DNA from: Celeribacter baekdonensis
GTDB lineage: Bacteria; Pseudomonadota; Alphaproteobacteria; Rhodobacterales; Rhodobacteraceae
NCBI RefSeq assembly: GCF_003047105.1
Contig: NZ_CP028472.1
Coordinates: forward strand, 1 to 64,000
Direction of reading: 5' to 3'
DNA length: 64,000 bases
The notes below the pieces were generated by a model. It ran no database searches. It saw only the letters and a list, made by a program, of their open reading frames with translations, and was not told the origin of the DNA. The translations under genes and the position numbers were made by a program. Position 1 is the first letter of the stretch. Each line of letters begins with the position of its first letter. Positions 34,116 to 42,328 of this stretch are shown here, piece after piece.

Positions 34116-35065
34116 GACCCTCCATTCATGAGGTTGTCCAGAATGCTCAGAGCCGCCGGACCAATCAGCACGATAAAAAGCGCAGGCATAATGAACAGGA
34201 TGAGTGGCACGGTCATCAAAGCCGGGAGACGCCCCGCCTGTTCCTCTAATCTCAAAAGCCGTTGAGCCCGTGCATCCAACATCAAAGAGCGCAACGCGCC
34301 GCGAAAGGGCGTGCCGTAGCGACCGGCTTGTGCCATCGCATTGGCAAACACGGACACCTCTGGCAAAGGCAGTCGTTCCTCCAGATTTCGCCAGGCCTGT
34401 TCGCGTTCGGGCAACACCCCAAGTTCAACAACCAATTGTTGTAGTTCAATGGCAAGGTCTGGACAGGCCGCATAGACCTCTCGCGCCACACGGCCGAGTG
34501 CGGGGACGGGCGCAAGCCCAGCTTCGCTTGTGATCACAAGCAATTCAAGCATGTCCGGGAAGCTGCGCCGCACTCTTTCAAGCCGCCGCTTCCGCATGTG
34601 GGACAGGATGACATCCGGTGCCCGAGACAGGACCAAAGCTGTCGCGCATACCACAACAATCGCAGTGAGGGGTTTGATCCCATCTTCAGAATTGAGAGCC
34701 AGCCAGAGTACAGACAGGATCACCGCAGCCACAGGCAGGACGAGCTTTAGAAAGGCGTAAATCAGATGCGCATCACGGCTGCGAATGCCCGCAGATTTCA
34801 AAAGAGCCGCTGAGGTTTCCGCCTCATCCCCCTTGACCACGGAGACGCGTTCCGCAGTCACCGCCGCCATCCGTCTCAGAACCTCTCCAGCTTTCAAGGA
34901 TATAGGTTGAGAGACGACATCTTTGGTTTTTTTGCCCGTCGAACTGATGCAGCGCTCCAATCGGCCACGCCGTTTACGATGGTCAATCAGAGCCAAGGCG
35001 ATCAGTTGCACAAGGCTCAGCCCAAGAATGAGCAAGAGGAGCAATATGAGACCCAAATATCCCAT
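34112..35065 (-). CDS. tadC: Tad inner-membrane platform protein TadC
   Basis: ATG 35065 follows the tadB stop by one base (TGATATG); a TTG at 35077 is an alternative. The 317 residues hold an N-terminal helix, a central type II secretion F domain (RSFPDMLELLVITSEAGLAPVPALGRVA near 170), and two C-terminal helices (PLILFIMPALFIVLIGPA). TadB and TadC form the platform that the TadA ATPase drives. The protein is full length. Confidence 0.92.
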   Translation of the reverse strand: MGYLGLILLLLLILGLSLVQLIALALIDHRKRRGRLERCISSTGKKTKDVVSQPISLKAGEVLRRMAAVTAERVSVVKGDEAETSAALLKSAGIRSRDAHLIYAFLKLVLPVAAVILSVLWLALNSEDGIKPLTAIVVVCATALVLSRAPDVILSHMRKRRLERVRRSFPDMLELLVITSEAGLAPVPALGRVAREVYAACPDLAIELQQLVVELGVLPEREQAWRNLEERLPLPEVSVFANAMAQAGRYGTPFRGALRSLMLDARAQRLLRLEEQAGRLPALMTVPLILFIMPALFIVLIGPAALSILDNLMNGGS

Positions 35066-35066
35066 A

Positions 35067-36035
35067 TCAGACGTCAATCCGAGAGAGTTTGTACATGCTA
35101 AATATGCCCAAACAGAGGCTCAGACCCCCAACCGTCGCAAGCAAGATGCCGCGAGCGTCTTGGATCAATGGTGCAAGATAGCCAGGGTTGAGCACGAAGA
35201 TAATCAAGCCAATCCCAAAGGGCAGGCTGGATAAAATCACAGCGCTGACACGGGTTTCGGCGGATAAGGCGGCGGCTTTCTTGCGTAGCTTCCGCCGATC
35301 GCGCAATAGCACGGCAAGGTTCTCCAACGTCTCCACAAGATTACCGCCCGTTTCCGCCTGCAAATTTGTTGCGACAGCGATAAAGCGGGCCTCGGCCGTT
35401 GCGATACGGTCCGCCATACTGGCAAGTGTCTCATCCAGCGGCCGACCGACACGGTGCTCGTCGCGGCACCGCAGGAACTCTTCTTGCGCAATCCCGGAAC
35501 TGTGATTTGCGACGAGCCCCAAGGCCTCGCTCAGGGGTTGTCCCGCACGCAATCCACGCGCAAAAACATCAAGACAATCTGGCAATGCCTCGGTGAAACG
35601 CCTGATCCTGCGGGCGCTCAGAACATCGAAAACAGCATTTAAAACGATCCATCCACTCCCAACTGAGATCAACCCCACCAAAGGCATAGAGAGCGGGGTT
35701 GTCATGGTAAGACCCACACATGTCAGTGCGGCGATGAGGCCCATGACAAGAAGGCTGGATAGGGGTGACATGCTCAGACCTGCCTCACGCACCCGCCGTT
35801 GCAAGAGCCCCTGAACCCCGGCCTGCCGTTGCTTTAGCGCGGCTTGGGCAACGGTATTGGTGGTTTGCGACACTCTTTTACGCACCAGCTCTGAGGTCGC
35901 TCCCGGATGATCTGCGGAATACCTCACAAGGCGCGCGCGCCGAGTGCGGCGGCGTCTGTCGGTGAGCATCACCCCAATCGTGCCGACCGTGAGGCACCCG
36001 GTGAAAATCAAAAGAAAAAGGGCTGCGGAGGCCAT
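35067..36035 (-). CDS. tadB: Tad inner-membrane platform protein TadB
   Basis: A 322-residue protein with an N-terminal helix, a type II secretion F domain (EALPDCLDVFARGLRAGQPLSEALGLVA near residue 150) and a C-terminal helix pair. It starts one base after the tadA stop. The conserved ETGGNLVETLENLAVLLRDR segment near 230 is characteristic of TadB. It partners TadC. Confidence 0.93.
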   Translation of the reverse strand: MASAALFLLIFTGCLTVGTIGVMLTDRRRRTRRARLVRYSADHPGATSELVRKRVSQTTNTVAQAALKQRQAGVQGLLQRRVREAGLSMSPLSSLLVMGLIAALTCVGLTMTTPLSMPLVGLISVGSGWIVLNAVFDVLSARRIRRFTEALPDCLDVFARGLRAGQPLSEALGLVANHSSGIAQEEFLRCRDEHRVGRPLDETLASMADRIATAEARFIAVATNLQAETGGNLVETLENLAVLLRDRRKLRKKAAALSAETRVSAVILSSLPFGIGLIIFVLNPGYLAPLIQDARGILLATVGGLSLCLGIFSMYKLSRIDV

Positions 36036-36036
36036 T

Positions 36037-37575
36037 TTAGACGCTCACACTCTGGCGCAGCTTGCCATCGAGACCGTGCTCAACGGCGCGATCAATAAAG
36101 CCCGGCGTCAACCCGCTGGACACAAATTGCCCCCGAAGCGCCTCGCGCCCTTGTGTGGGTTCGGGCATAAAGCGGAACAACTCCTGAAGGCTGATCACCG
36201 ACTCTTCGCCCCCAACAATCTCCGAAATGGATGTCACCCGCCGCACCCCGTCCCGCATGCGCGAAATCTGGACGATCAGATGGATGGCATCCCGAAGTTG
36301 TTGCCGCACGAAAACCGTCGGCAAGACAATCCCTGACATGGCAATCAAATTTTCCATGCGAGTCAGAGCTTCACGGGGCGTGTTCGCGTGCAGCGTGCTC
36401 ATAGACCCATCGTGGCCCGTGTTCATCGCCTGCAACAAATCAAACGCTTCCTCGCTGCGCACCTCGCCGATGATGATCCGGTCAGGCCGCATCCGCAGGG
36501 CATTACGAAACAGGGCGCGCATGGGCACCTGACCCGTGCCCTCAATATTGGGCGGGCGGGTTTCCAAACGCACGACATGAGGCTGCTGCAATCGCAGTTC
36601 GGCCGCATCTTCAAGCGTGACAATCCGCTCATTCGCCGGAATTTCACGTGAAATCGCATTCAACAGCGTGGTCTTCCCTGACCCTGTCCCGCCCGAGACA
36701 AGCAGATTGAGGCGCAATTGCGCGGCGATATGCAGAAAGTCTGCCATCTGACCAGAAAGACTGCCCCGGCCAATCAAATCGGAGAGCTTTAAGTCGTCTT
36801 TGGGGAATTTTCGAATGGTCATGGTTGGCCCATCAATGGCCAACGGCGGGATGGTCACATTGATCCGGCTCCCATCCATCAGGCGGGCATCCACCAAAGG
36901 CGTGGTTTCATCGACACGGCGTCCAACAGCGCCCACGATCCGCGTCGCGATTGTCAAAACATGATCATCGTCGCGAAACGAAATATCCGCCAATTCCAAC
37001 TGACCCTGGCGTTCGACATAGACCTGCTCTGGTCCGTTGACCATAATCTCGGAAATGCTGTCATCTGCCAAAAGCCGTTCGAGCGGCCCCAATCCGAGCA
37101 TGTCATCGACGACATAATCGACGAGTTCCGCACTTTCGACACCATTTAGATCAAACCGTTGCGATTTACTGACAGACATGACCGCATCACGGATCGCGCC
37201 CCGTTGGGCCGCATATTGCAATCCGGCAAGCGCGCGCAAATCAAGAAGGTCCATGATCTCAGGCGCAATTTTCGCCCCCAAACGCATGACGCGTTTGGTG
37301 AACTCTGGTTGATAATGGGCGCGCGGCCGGGCGTCTTGCCCCGCCTGAGGAGTGGTGTCCTCTGGCGCCTCAGACAAGGGCACCAGATGTCTCATCAACT
37401 CGCGTTGCATCTCCCGCGATAGGCTCTGTTCGGTCGTGTCCTGATACCAATCAATCGCCGCACTCACGGCATACAGACCCGTGACCACACCATCGGCCTG
37501 CAAAGATCGCACCCGGGCCTCGATAACGGCGCGCACGATTTCGATGTCAGTCGGGTGTGAAACGGCCTCACTCAT
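36037..37575 (-). CDS. tadA: Tad secretion ATPase TadA (CpaF)
   Basis: A 512-residue hexameric ATPase. The N-terminal region (1-130) is helical. The P-loop GGTGSGKTT lies near residue 295, with an Asp box [20 protein letters not shown] downstream and Walker [25 protein letters not shown] near 365. These are the hallmark motifs of CpaF-type ATPases. It sits three bases after cpaE and one before tadB. It powers extension, and possibly retraction, of Flp pili. Confidence 0.95.
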   Translation of the reverse strand: MSEAVSHPTDIEIVRAVIEARVRSLQADGVVTGLYAVSAAIDWYQDTTEQSLSREMQRELMRHLVPLSEAPEDTTPQAGQDARPRAHYQPEFTKRVMRLGAKIAPEIMDLLDLRALAGLQYAAQRGAIRDAVMSVSKSQRFDLNGVESAELVDYVVDDMLGLGPLERLLADDSISEIMVNGPEQVYVERQGQLELADISFRDDDHVLTIATRIVGAVGRRVDETTPLVDARLMDGSRINVTIPPLAIDGPTMTIRKFPKDDLKLSDLIGRGSLSGQMADFLHIAAQLRLNLLVSGGTGSGKTTLLNAISREIPANERIVTLEDAAELRLQQPHVVRLETRPPNIEGTGQVPMRALFRNALRMRPDRIIIGEVRSEEAFDLLQAMNTGHDGSMSTLHANTPREALTRMENLIAMSGIVLPTVFVRQQLRDAIHLIVQISRMRDGVRRVTSISEIVGGEESVISLQELFRFMPEPTQGREALRGQFVSSGLTPGFIDRAVEHGLDGKLRQSVSV

Positions 37576-37578
37576 TGC

Positions 37579-38787
37579 TTACGCCCTTTTCTTCCACCAA
37601 GACATGTGCCGCACTTTGTCCGCGTCATGACCGTTGCAGATAGCCTGCGCGAGGCGCACCACACGGCGAGAATAGGCACTGTTTGGGGCAAGAGATTGCA
37701 CGGGCGTGCCTTTCACATAGGCGCGCGCAATATCGTTCACCGACAGTGGCAACTCGACAGAGACCGGTAGATCAAGAGCAGCGGCGACCTCCTTGGCACT
37801 CAGGCCAGCATCTCGGCGGGTCTGTGACAGCGCCAACCAAACCCGCGGCGCTGCCCCCGCCGCATTCCGATTGATCACATCCACCAAACGCCCCGCAGAT
37901 CGGACGGCGCTAAAGCCGGGAGCCAAAACCAAAATGAGATCGTCGACGACATCCAAGACCGGGTTTTTCTCGGCAATCAACCGACGCGGGAGATCTATCA
38001 CAGTGGTTGAAAACGCCTCTTTCATAGAAGTCACAAGGCCGGACAGGCCCATTTCGTAGCTTGCAAGCAAAGAGATATTTTCGATCTCAGCGGAATAAAC
38101 CGACAGCCCCGGCTGTACCTCATGCATGGTTGCGTGAAGAAAAGTACTATCCACGCGTTCTGGTGTTGAGAAGGCTTCAAACAGACCTGACGTGGTCTCG
38201 ATGTCCAGATCAACGGCCAAGGAACCAAAGGTCAGTTCCGCATCCAGCAGCCCGACGGTCGGGGCCATCTCGCCAGCCTCATCAGCGCGGCATGCCACCG
38301 AAAGATTGGCGGCCAGCAGGCTGGCACCTACGCCACCGGAAACACCGCAAACGGCAATGGCCCTTCCATGTGTGCGTTTCGCCTCCGCGGGAGTGATCTC
38401 GGACGTCAGAATATCCGACAAGGGACCCGTCGCATCCAAAGGCAGCACAAGGTAGTCCTTGGCCCCTGCGGTCAAGAACGTCCGATATGTTGCCACGTCA
38501 TTCTCGCGGCCCAACAGGATGACTTCGGTCCCGTCCGCGACGATATCACGAACCGCTTCGATATTGGTCGCGAGCGAGGTCTCACCAAGCTCTGCAATCA
38601 TCACATCTCCAAATGTGGTCATACCTGAAAGGCGCGCCATGGTTTGAAGCGTGCCCGTGTGGACCGTCGCATTGCTTTCCAGTGCCGCCTGTCGCAGCAA
38701 ATGGACCACAGCATCGCGACCCTCTTCTGTCATGACAAACGCTTCGACGCGGCGCTCGGTCTTTGCGGGCTGAAACATCTGACTCAT
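37579..38787 (-). CDS. cpaE: TadZ/CpaE pilus-localisation ATPase-like protein
   Basis: A 402-residue protein with an N-terminal receiver-like domain (residues 12-125) and a C-terminal MinD/ParA-like domain (from 140). The Walker A region reads CGVSGGVGASLLAANL, so both the signature lysine and the P-loop lysine of KGGVGKS are missing. Such atypical loops occur in TadZ proteins and imply weak or altered nucleotide use. The protein places the Tad machine, often at a cell pole. The stop overlaps nothing; tadA begins three bases on. Confidence 0.9.
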   Translation of the reverse strand: MSQMFQPAKTERRVEAFVMTEEGRDAVVHLLRQAALESNATVHTGTLQTMARLSGMTTFGDVMIAELGETSLATNIEAVRDIVADGTEVILLGRENDVATYRTFLTAGAKDYLVLPLDATGPLSDILTSEITPAEAKRTHGRAIAVCGVSGGVGASLLAANLSVACRADEAGEMAPTVGLLDAELTFGSLAVDLDIETTSGLFEAFSTPERVDSTFLHATMHEVQPGLSVYSAEIENISLLASYEMGLSGLVTSMKEAFSTTVIDLPRRLIAEKNPVLDVVDDLILVLAPGFSAVRSAGRLVDVINRNAAGAAPRVWLALSQTRRDAGLSAKEVAAALDLPVSVELPLSVNDIARAYVKGTPVQSLAPNSAYSRRVVRLAQAICNGHDADKVRHMSWWKKRA

Positions 38788-39347
38788 TGCAGATTTCCTG
38801 ACACCGGCGCATCCCCACGGGCCATGAAGGCGGTCATCTCCGGTTCAAGGACATCGCCCGGCTCATGAAGCATCGCGGCAAGGTTCGAGGCACTTGCACA
38901 GCCCAAATCGGTGATACTCGGCTTGCAATCCACGCGGAGACCTTGTGTTCGCGTGGCTCGAATGATGCCAGTTTGCCGGTAAGGTGAAGGACGTGATCCA
39001 AAAGATGTGTCCATAAGATACTGCTTTTTCGCTGCCGAACGTGCCAAAAGCGATTGCATCACAGCCTGACGTTCCGCATCAATTTTGGGTTGGCCGCTCG
39101 ACGGGATCGTCACGATCAGAAAATCCCCCTTTTTCAACGCAAGCTGCTTGAGAAATCGGGCGATCCGTTCGCGTTCTTGTGCGGACAATGAGGATGCTCC
39201 AGAGGCGAAACGGAATTGATGCTGCGCTTCGACATAGGGGGCGGACACACGTTGGGTGACACCAATTTGTGGCGATGGCGCGTCACAAGCGGCAAGGCAT
39301 ATAACGGCCAGGCCCGCCAGGATGGTTTTGGCTTTGGTCACAGTCAT
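38784..39347 (-). CDS. cpaD: CpaD-like pilus lipoprotein
   Basis: A 187-residue protein with an N-terminal lipoprotein signal ending VICLAACDAP, so Cys20 is the likely lipidated residue. The CpaD core includes RERIARFLKQLALKKGDFLIVTIP and a cysteine pair in VDCKPSITDLGCASASNLA, a family hallmark. It assists assembly of the CpaC secretin. It overlaps cpaE and cpaC by four bases each. Confidence 0.88.
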   Translation of the reverse strand: MTVTKAKTILAGLAVICLAACDAPSPQIGVTQRVSAPYVEAQHQFRFASGASSLSAQERERIARFLKQLALKKGDFLIVTIPSSGQPKIDAERQAVMQSLLARSAAKKQYLMDTSFGSRPSPYRQTGIIRATRTQGLRVDCKPSITDLGCASASNLAAMLHEPGDVLEPEMTAFMARGDAPVSGNLQ

Positions 39348-40711
39348 TGCAAAAGGAACCCCGCATTCCCGTTAATGTTTTTGACGGAGACAGGGGCATT
39401 CCCCTCAATTGGCTCTCCGGCCGAAAAGGCCCCCAACAAACTCCGATCAAGACTGTTCGCAGGCGCAAAGTGATCCAATGGGGTCTTGAATTTGTCAGGC
39501 GAAGCGGGTTCCACGATGTAGGGCGTCACAATGATGACCAGTTCAGATTCACCTTTTTGGTAGCTCGTCGACCGGAACAAGGCGCCTAAAATAGGGATGT
39601 CGCCAAGGCCCGGCACATCTTTGACATCCTGTTGCGTTGACGCGCTGAACAATCCGGCGATGGCAAAGCTCTGGCCGCTGCCAACTTCGATCGTTGTGCT
39701 CGCGCTACGCTCAAGGATCAGTGGAAAGTTTTGTGCGTTTGTCTGACTGCCGTTGGAAAAATCCAACTCGCGGATTTGCGTCCGAACATTGAGTTTGATT
39801 TGATTGCTGCGCAAAACTTCGGGGAGGAATTCAAGCTCGACACCATAGGGTTCGAATTGAACTGTGGGGACATCTTCTGCTGTTCTCGTCTGGTAAGGAA
39901 AGCGCCCACCGGCAAGAAAACTCGCCTTGTCACCCGAGCGCGCCGTTAGATTGGGCTCCGACAAAATGGTCACCAATCCCTCACCTTTCAACGCCTCAAG
40001 CGTCACACCGATGTTGGTCCCGCCTTTGCGAATATTTCCTGCAATCGAATAGCCGCCGCTGACCGTTTCGCCACCGGAAATGCCCTGCCCCGACAATGTC
40101 GACCACGTCACACCAAGATTTTCTGTGACACTGCGCGACACCTCAGCAATGCGCACTTGCAAGTTGATTTGCGGCGGGGTTTCAAGCGCGAGGTTGTTGA
40201 TCAAAGCGGTCTCGGTCCCCGCCAGTTGTCGCACCACGGATTCAATCTGTTCCGCATCCGAAATCGTGTTGACCTTGCCGCTCAAAACGACCGCGCCACC
40301 CACATCGGAAACTGCGAAATTCCCCGATGGGAGGGCGGCATGGGCAGCTCGGCTCATCGCATCCATGTTGAAAGAAACCTTCACGACACTGCTCAGGGTC
40401 ACCTCTTCCTGATCGTCGATGACAAAAAGCGTCGTTTCTCCAATCCCCTTGCCATAGATATACAAAAGTTTAGGGGACTTGATCTCAATATCGGCGACGT
40501 CCGGGTTGGCCAAAAACACCGTTTCCGCCGGGTTCTCAAGTTTGATCAATTTGCCCTGCCCAGCAAAGAGAGTAACGTCACGGTTGCGGGTTTCTACCAG
40601 CGTTTGCGCGGCACTGGGCGTCGCAAAGCCAATTATGAGTGCGGACAGGCACATCTGACGAAGGCCCCAGCACATGCGTTTCAAAATTTTAGGCGCTTGA
40701 AAGAAATGCAT
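39344..40711 (-). CDS. cpaC: Tad outer-membrane secretin CpaC/RcpA
   Basis: A 455-residue secretin with a signal peptide (ending ATPSAAQ near residue 36). A pilus-secretin N-terminal domain (VFLANPDVADIEIKSPKLLYIYGK) and a BON-like domain (VVLSGKVNTISDAEQIESVV) precede the secretin homology region from about 215 to 420. That region contains VTILSEPNLTARSGDKASFLAGG and VPGLGDIPILGALFRS. It forms the outer-membrane channel for the pilus. Its ATG overlaps the cpaB stop by one base (TAATG). Confidence 0.94.
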   Translation of the reverse strand: MHFFQAPKILKRMCWGLRQMCLSALIIGFATPSAAQTLVETRNRDVTLFAGQGKLIKLENPAETVFLANPDVADIEIKSPKLLYIYGKGIGETTLFVIDDQEEVTLSSVVKVSFNMDAMSRAAHAALPSGNFAVSDVGGAVVLSGKVNTISDAEQIESVVRQLAGTETALINNLALETPPQINLQVRIAEVSRSVTENLGVTWSTLSGQGISGGETVSGGYSIAGNIRKGGTNIGVTLEALKGEGLVTILSEPNLTARSGDKASFLAGGRFPYQTRTAEDVPTVQFEPYGVELEFLPEVLRSNQIKLNVRTQIRELDFSNGSQTNAQNFPLILERSASTTIEVGSGQSFAIAGLFSASTQQDVKDVPGLGDIPILGALFRSTSYQKGESELVIIVTPYIVEPASPDKFKTPLDHFAPANSLDRSLLGAFSAGEPIEGNAPVSVKNINGNAGFLLQ

Positions 40712-41679
40712 TAATCACCTTGCATGGAGGGAACGGCGACTATGGTCGCCTCTGAAGTGGGCAAGGACCGAGCGATCTCGCCCGGCTCAATGGCGTCCGA
40801 GACGGTGAGGACATTCATCCGGCTCTCTGCTCCGCGCACGACCGAAACACTACGACTGTTGATCGGCGGCAGAGGTTTCGTGGTTTCACCCGAAATCTGA
40901 GAGGAAAAGATGGGGGTGTCGTCGGCGATGATCGGCGCATTCCCCTCTTCTCCGCTGCTCAAAACCAGCATCAGATCGCCCATCTTCTGGGCAAGGACCA
41001 AGACCTTTGCTCCGTCGGGCGTGAGTTCAAATGTAACGATTTTGGGCGGCGCTTTGGGTTCGACCGGCTCGCTCTCTGGGGCCTGCTCCGGGAGTTGATC
41101 CGTGGCAATAATCCGCACATTGCGCAAAACGGTACGGATTGCGATCAGATCGTCTTCCAATGCGTAAGACAGCAAGATGTCGACCCGGTCACCATTCCGG
41201 ATCAACCCTGCAACAGAGGTTTCCGCCGTCACCGGCAGAGCGATCGCGCGCATGCCTTCAGTCAGCCGAAGGGCCGAGGCGCTCGTGTGCACTTGTGGAG
41301 CTGCAACAAAGACTGCCGCTTCCGGTGCTATCAAATCTTCGGCCACAAAGGGCGTGCCACTTGGGACAGTCCGCGCCACGGTCAACACGGCAAGAGCCGC
41401 CTGATTGGCGGGGCTGTCGACAAGAAACCCATCGTGGACTTGATCGGATGCCATCTCTGTAAATGTGTAGCCTGCGGGCGTGACTTGTGTCCCGGCAACA
41501 ACGGTATGAGCCGCGACCAAGACACGTTCGGTCTTGGTTTGAGCTTCCATTTGGGGGAGTTGCGGCGCGACGGTTTGGTCTTTTTGCAAAAGCCCAAACC
41601 AGACCGCCGCGCCCGCCACCAAAGTGGACGTTGCCAAAACCATGGTCACGCGCCCGGACAGTCCCAAGCGCGACATCAT
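40711..41679 (-). CDS. cpaB: Flp pilus assembly protein CpaB/RcpC
   Basis: The start at ATG 41679 is one base after the flp stop; 322 residues. An N-terminal anchor helix (VTMVLATSTLVAGAAVWFGLL) is followed by an SAF-like domain (RVLVAAHTVVAGTQVTPAGYTFTEM) and an RcpC-type repeat (GMRAIALPVTAETSVAGLIRNGDRVDILLS). CpaB lies in the periplasm and links the secretin to the inner-membrane part of the machine. A proline-rich insert (QAPESEPVEPKAPPK) lies near residue 205. Confidence 0.9.
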   Translation of the reverse strand: MMSRLGLSGRVTMVLATSTLVAGAAVWFGLLQKDQTVAPQLPQMEAQTKTERVLVAAHTVVAGTQVTPAGYTFTEMASDQVHDGFLVDSPANQAALAVLTVARTVPSGTPFVAEDLIAPEAAVFVAAPQVHTSASALRLTEGMRAIALPVTAETSVAGLIRNGDRVDILLSYALEDDLIAIRTVLRNVRIIATDQLPEQAPESEPVEPKAPPKIVTFELTPDGAKVLVLAQKMGDLMLVLSSGEEGNAPIIADDTPIFSSQISGETTKPLPPINSRSVSVVRGAESRMNVLTVSDAIEPGEIARSLPTSEATIVAVPSMQGD

Positions 41680-41680
41680 A

Positions 41681-41899
41681 TCAACAACCGTTGGTGCCAG
41701 TCGCGGTGCCAGCAGCGTCACAGAGTTCGCTGTTTACACTTTCAAAACCCGAGTTCACGTTTTTGCCAATATTGCTGACAGCCACGATAATGACGGCGGC
41801 GATCAGAGCGGCAAACAGGCCATATTCGATTGCAGTTGCGCCGTCTTCTTCACGAGTGAAACGTTTTGCTAAGGCTTTTGCAGGCTTAAAGAATTTCAT
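41681..41899 (-). CDS. flp: Flp-type major pilin
   Basis: The start is set at ATG 41899 (MKFFKPAKAL), eight bases after GGAGAG; the longer frame to 41941 lacks a ribosome site. The 72-residue prepilin has a basic leader, then EEDG at 17-20 and ATAIEYGLFAALIAAVIIVA, so processing should occur after Gly20, with Glu5 and Tyr6 of the mature pilin as in the family. The mature chain is 52 residues. Two cysteines, Cys60 and the terminal Cys72, could form a disulfide loop, which is unusual for Flp pilins. No prepilin peptidase gene is in the operon, so a peptidase encoded elsewhere must act. Confidence 0.93.
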   Translation of the reverse strand: MKFFKPAKALAKRFTREEDGATAIEYGLFAALIAAVIIVAVSNIGKNVNSGFESVNSELCDAAGTATGTNGC

Positions 41900-42268
41900 T
41901 TGTGCGGTCTCTCCGAAAGTCTTATCGGCTGGGTGATTCATGGATTTATGTTCACCACATTGATGTTTTTGATCATGGAAATGTCGAAAGGATTAACGAC
42001 ACGCCATATGAAATAACTTTAGAGATTTAAGACCATTCTTTTGCAAGTCATAAAGCAATGAAATTTCAATTTTTAGAAGCTCTGCGCAATAATACATATT
42101 CTTTATAATGTATCTATATGACTTTTAGTTTATAACAATACATCACTAAGAATTGATTTTTCGTGACGCATTGCAAATAAACCTAGCGCCATTCGGCGCA
42201 AGGCCCCCTACACAAGGCGGGTATACCTATCCTGATTCTGCACCATATGGCTCCCAACCGCAGCTAAA
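41900..42268. promoter_or_regulatory. AT-rich upstream region of the Tad operon
   Basis: About 370 bases with no convincing gene. A very AT-rich block (about 42000-42160) holds an inverted repeat ATACAT-N10-ATGTAT near 42091-42112 and TATAAT-like boxes. Similar ATACAT/GTATGTA elements occur before the secreted-protein and regulator genes further right. The flp transcript must start here. Confidence 0.45.
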
Positions 42269-42302
42269 GTTAGATCGCAAAGTCGTCGTTTTTCGATCTA
42301 AC
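42269..42302 (-). terminator. Terminator-like hairpin after the CapA/Mur-ligase fusion gene
   Basis: A nine-base stem GTTAGATCG/CGATCTAAC around a 16-base loop, 27 bases beyond the stop of the large fusion gene. The loop contains five Ts on the plus strand. It probably stops the minus-strand transcript before the Tad promoter. Confidence 0.5.
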
Positions 42303-42328
42303 CTGTCCAAGAGCTTATCAATGCCAGC

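Noticed and set aside
37579..38787. CpaE as an ordinary ParA/MinD ATPase for partition
   Set aside because: It sits inside the Tad operon and lacks both Walker A lysines and a ParB partner gene.
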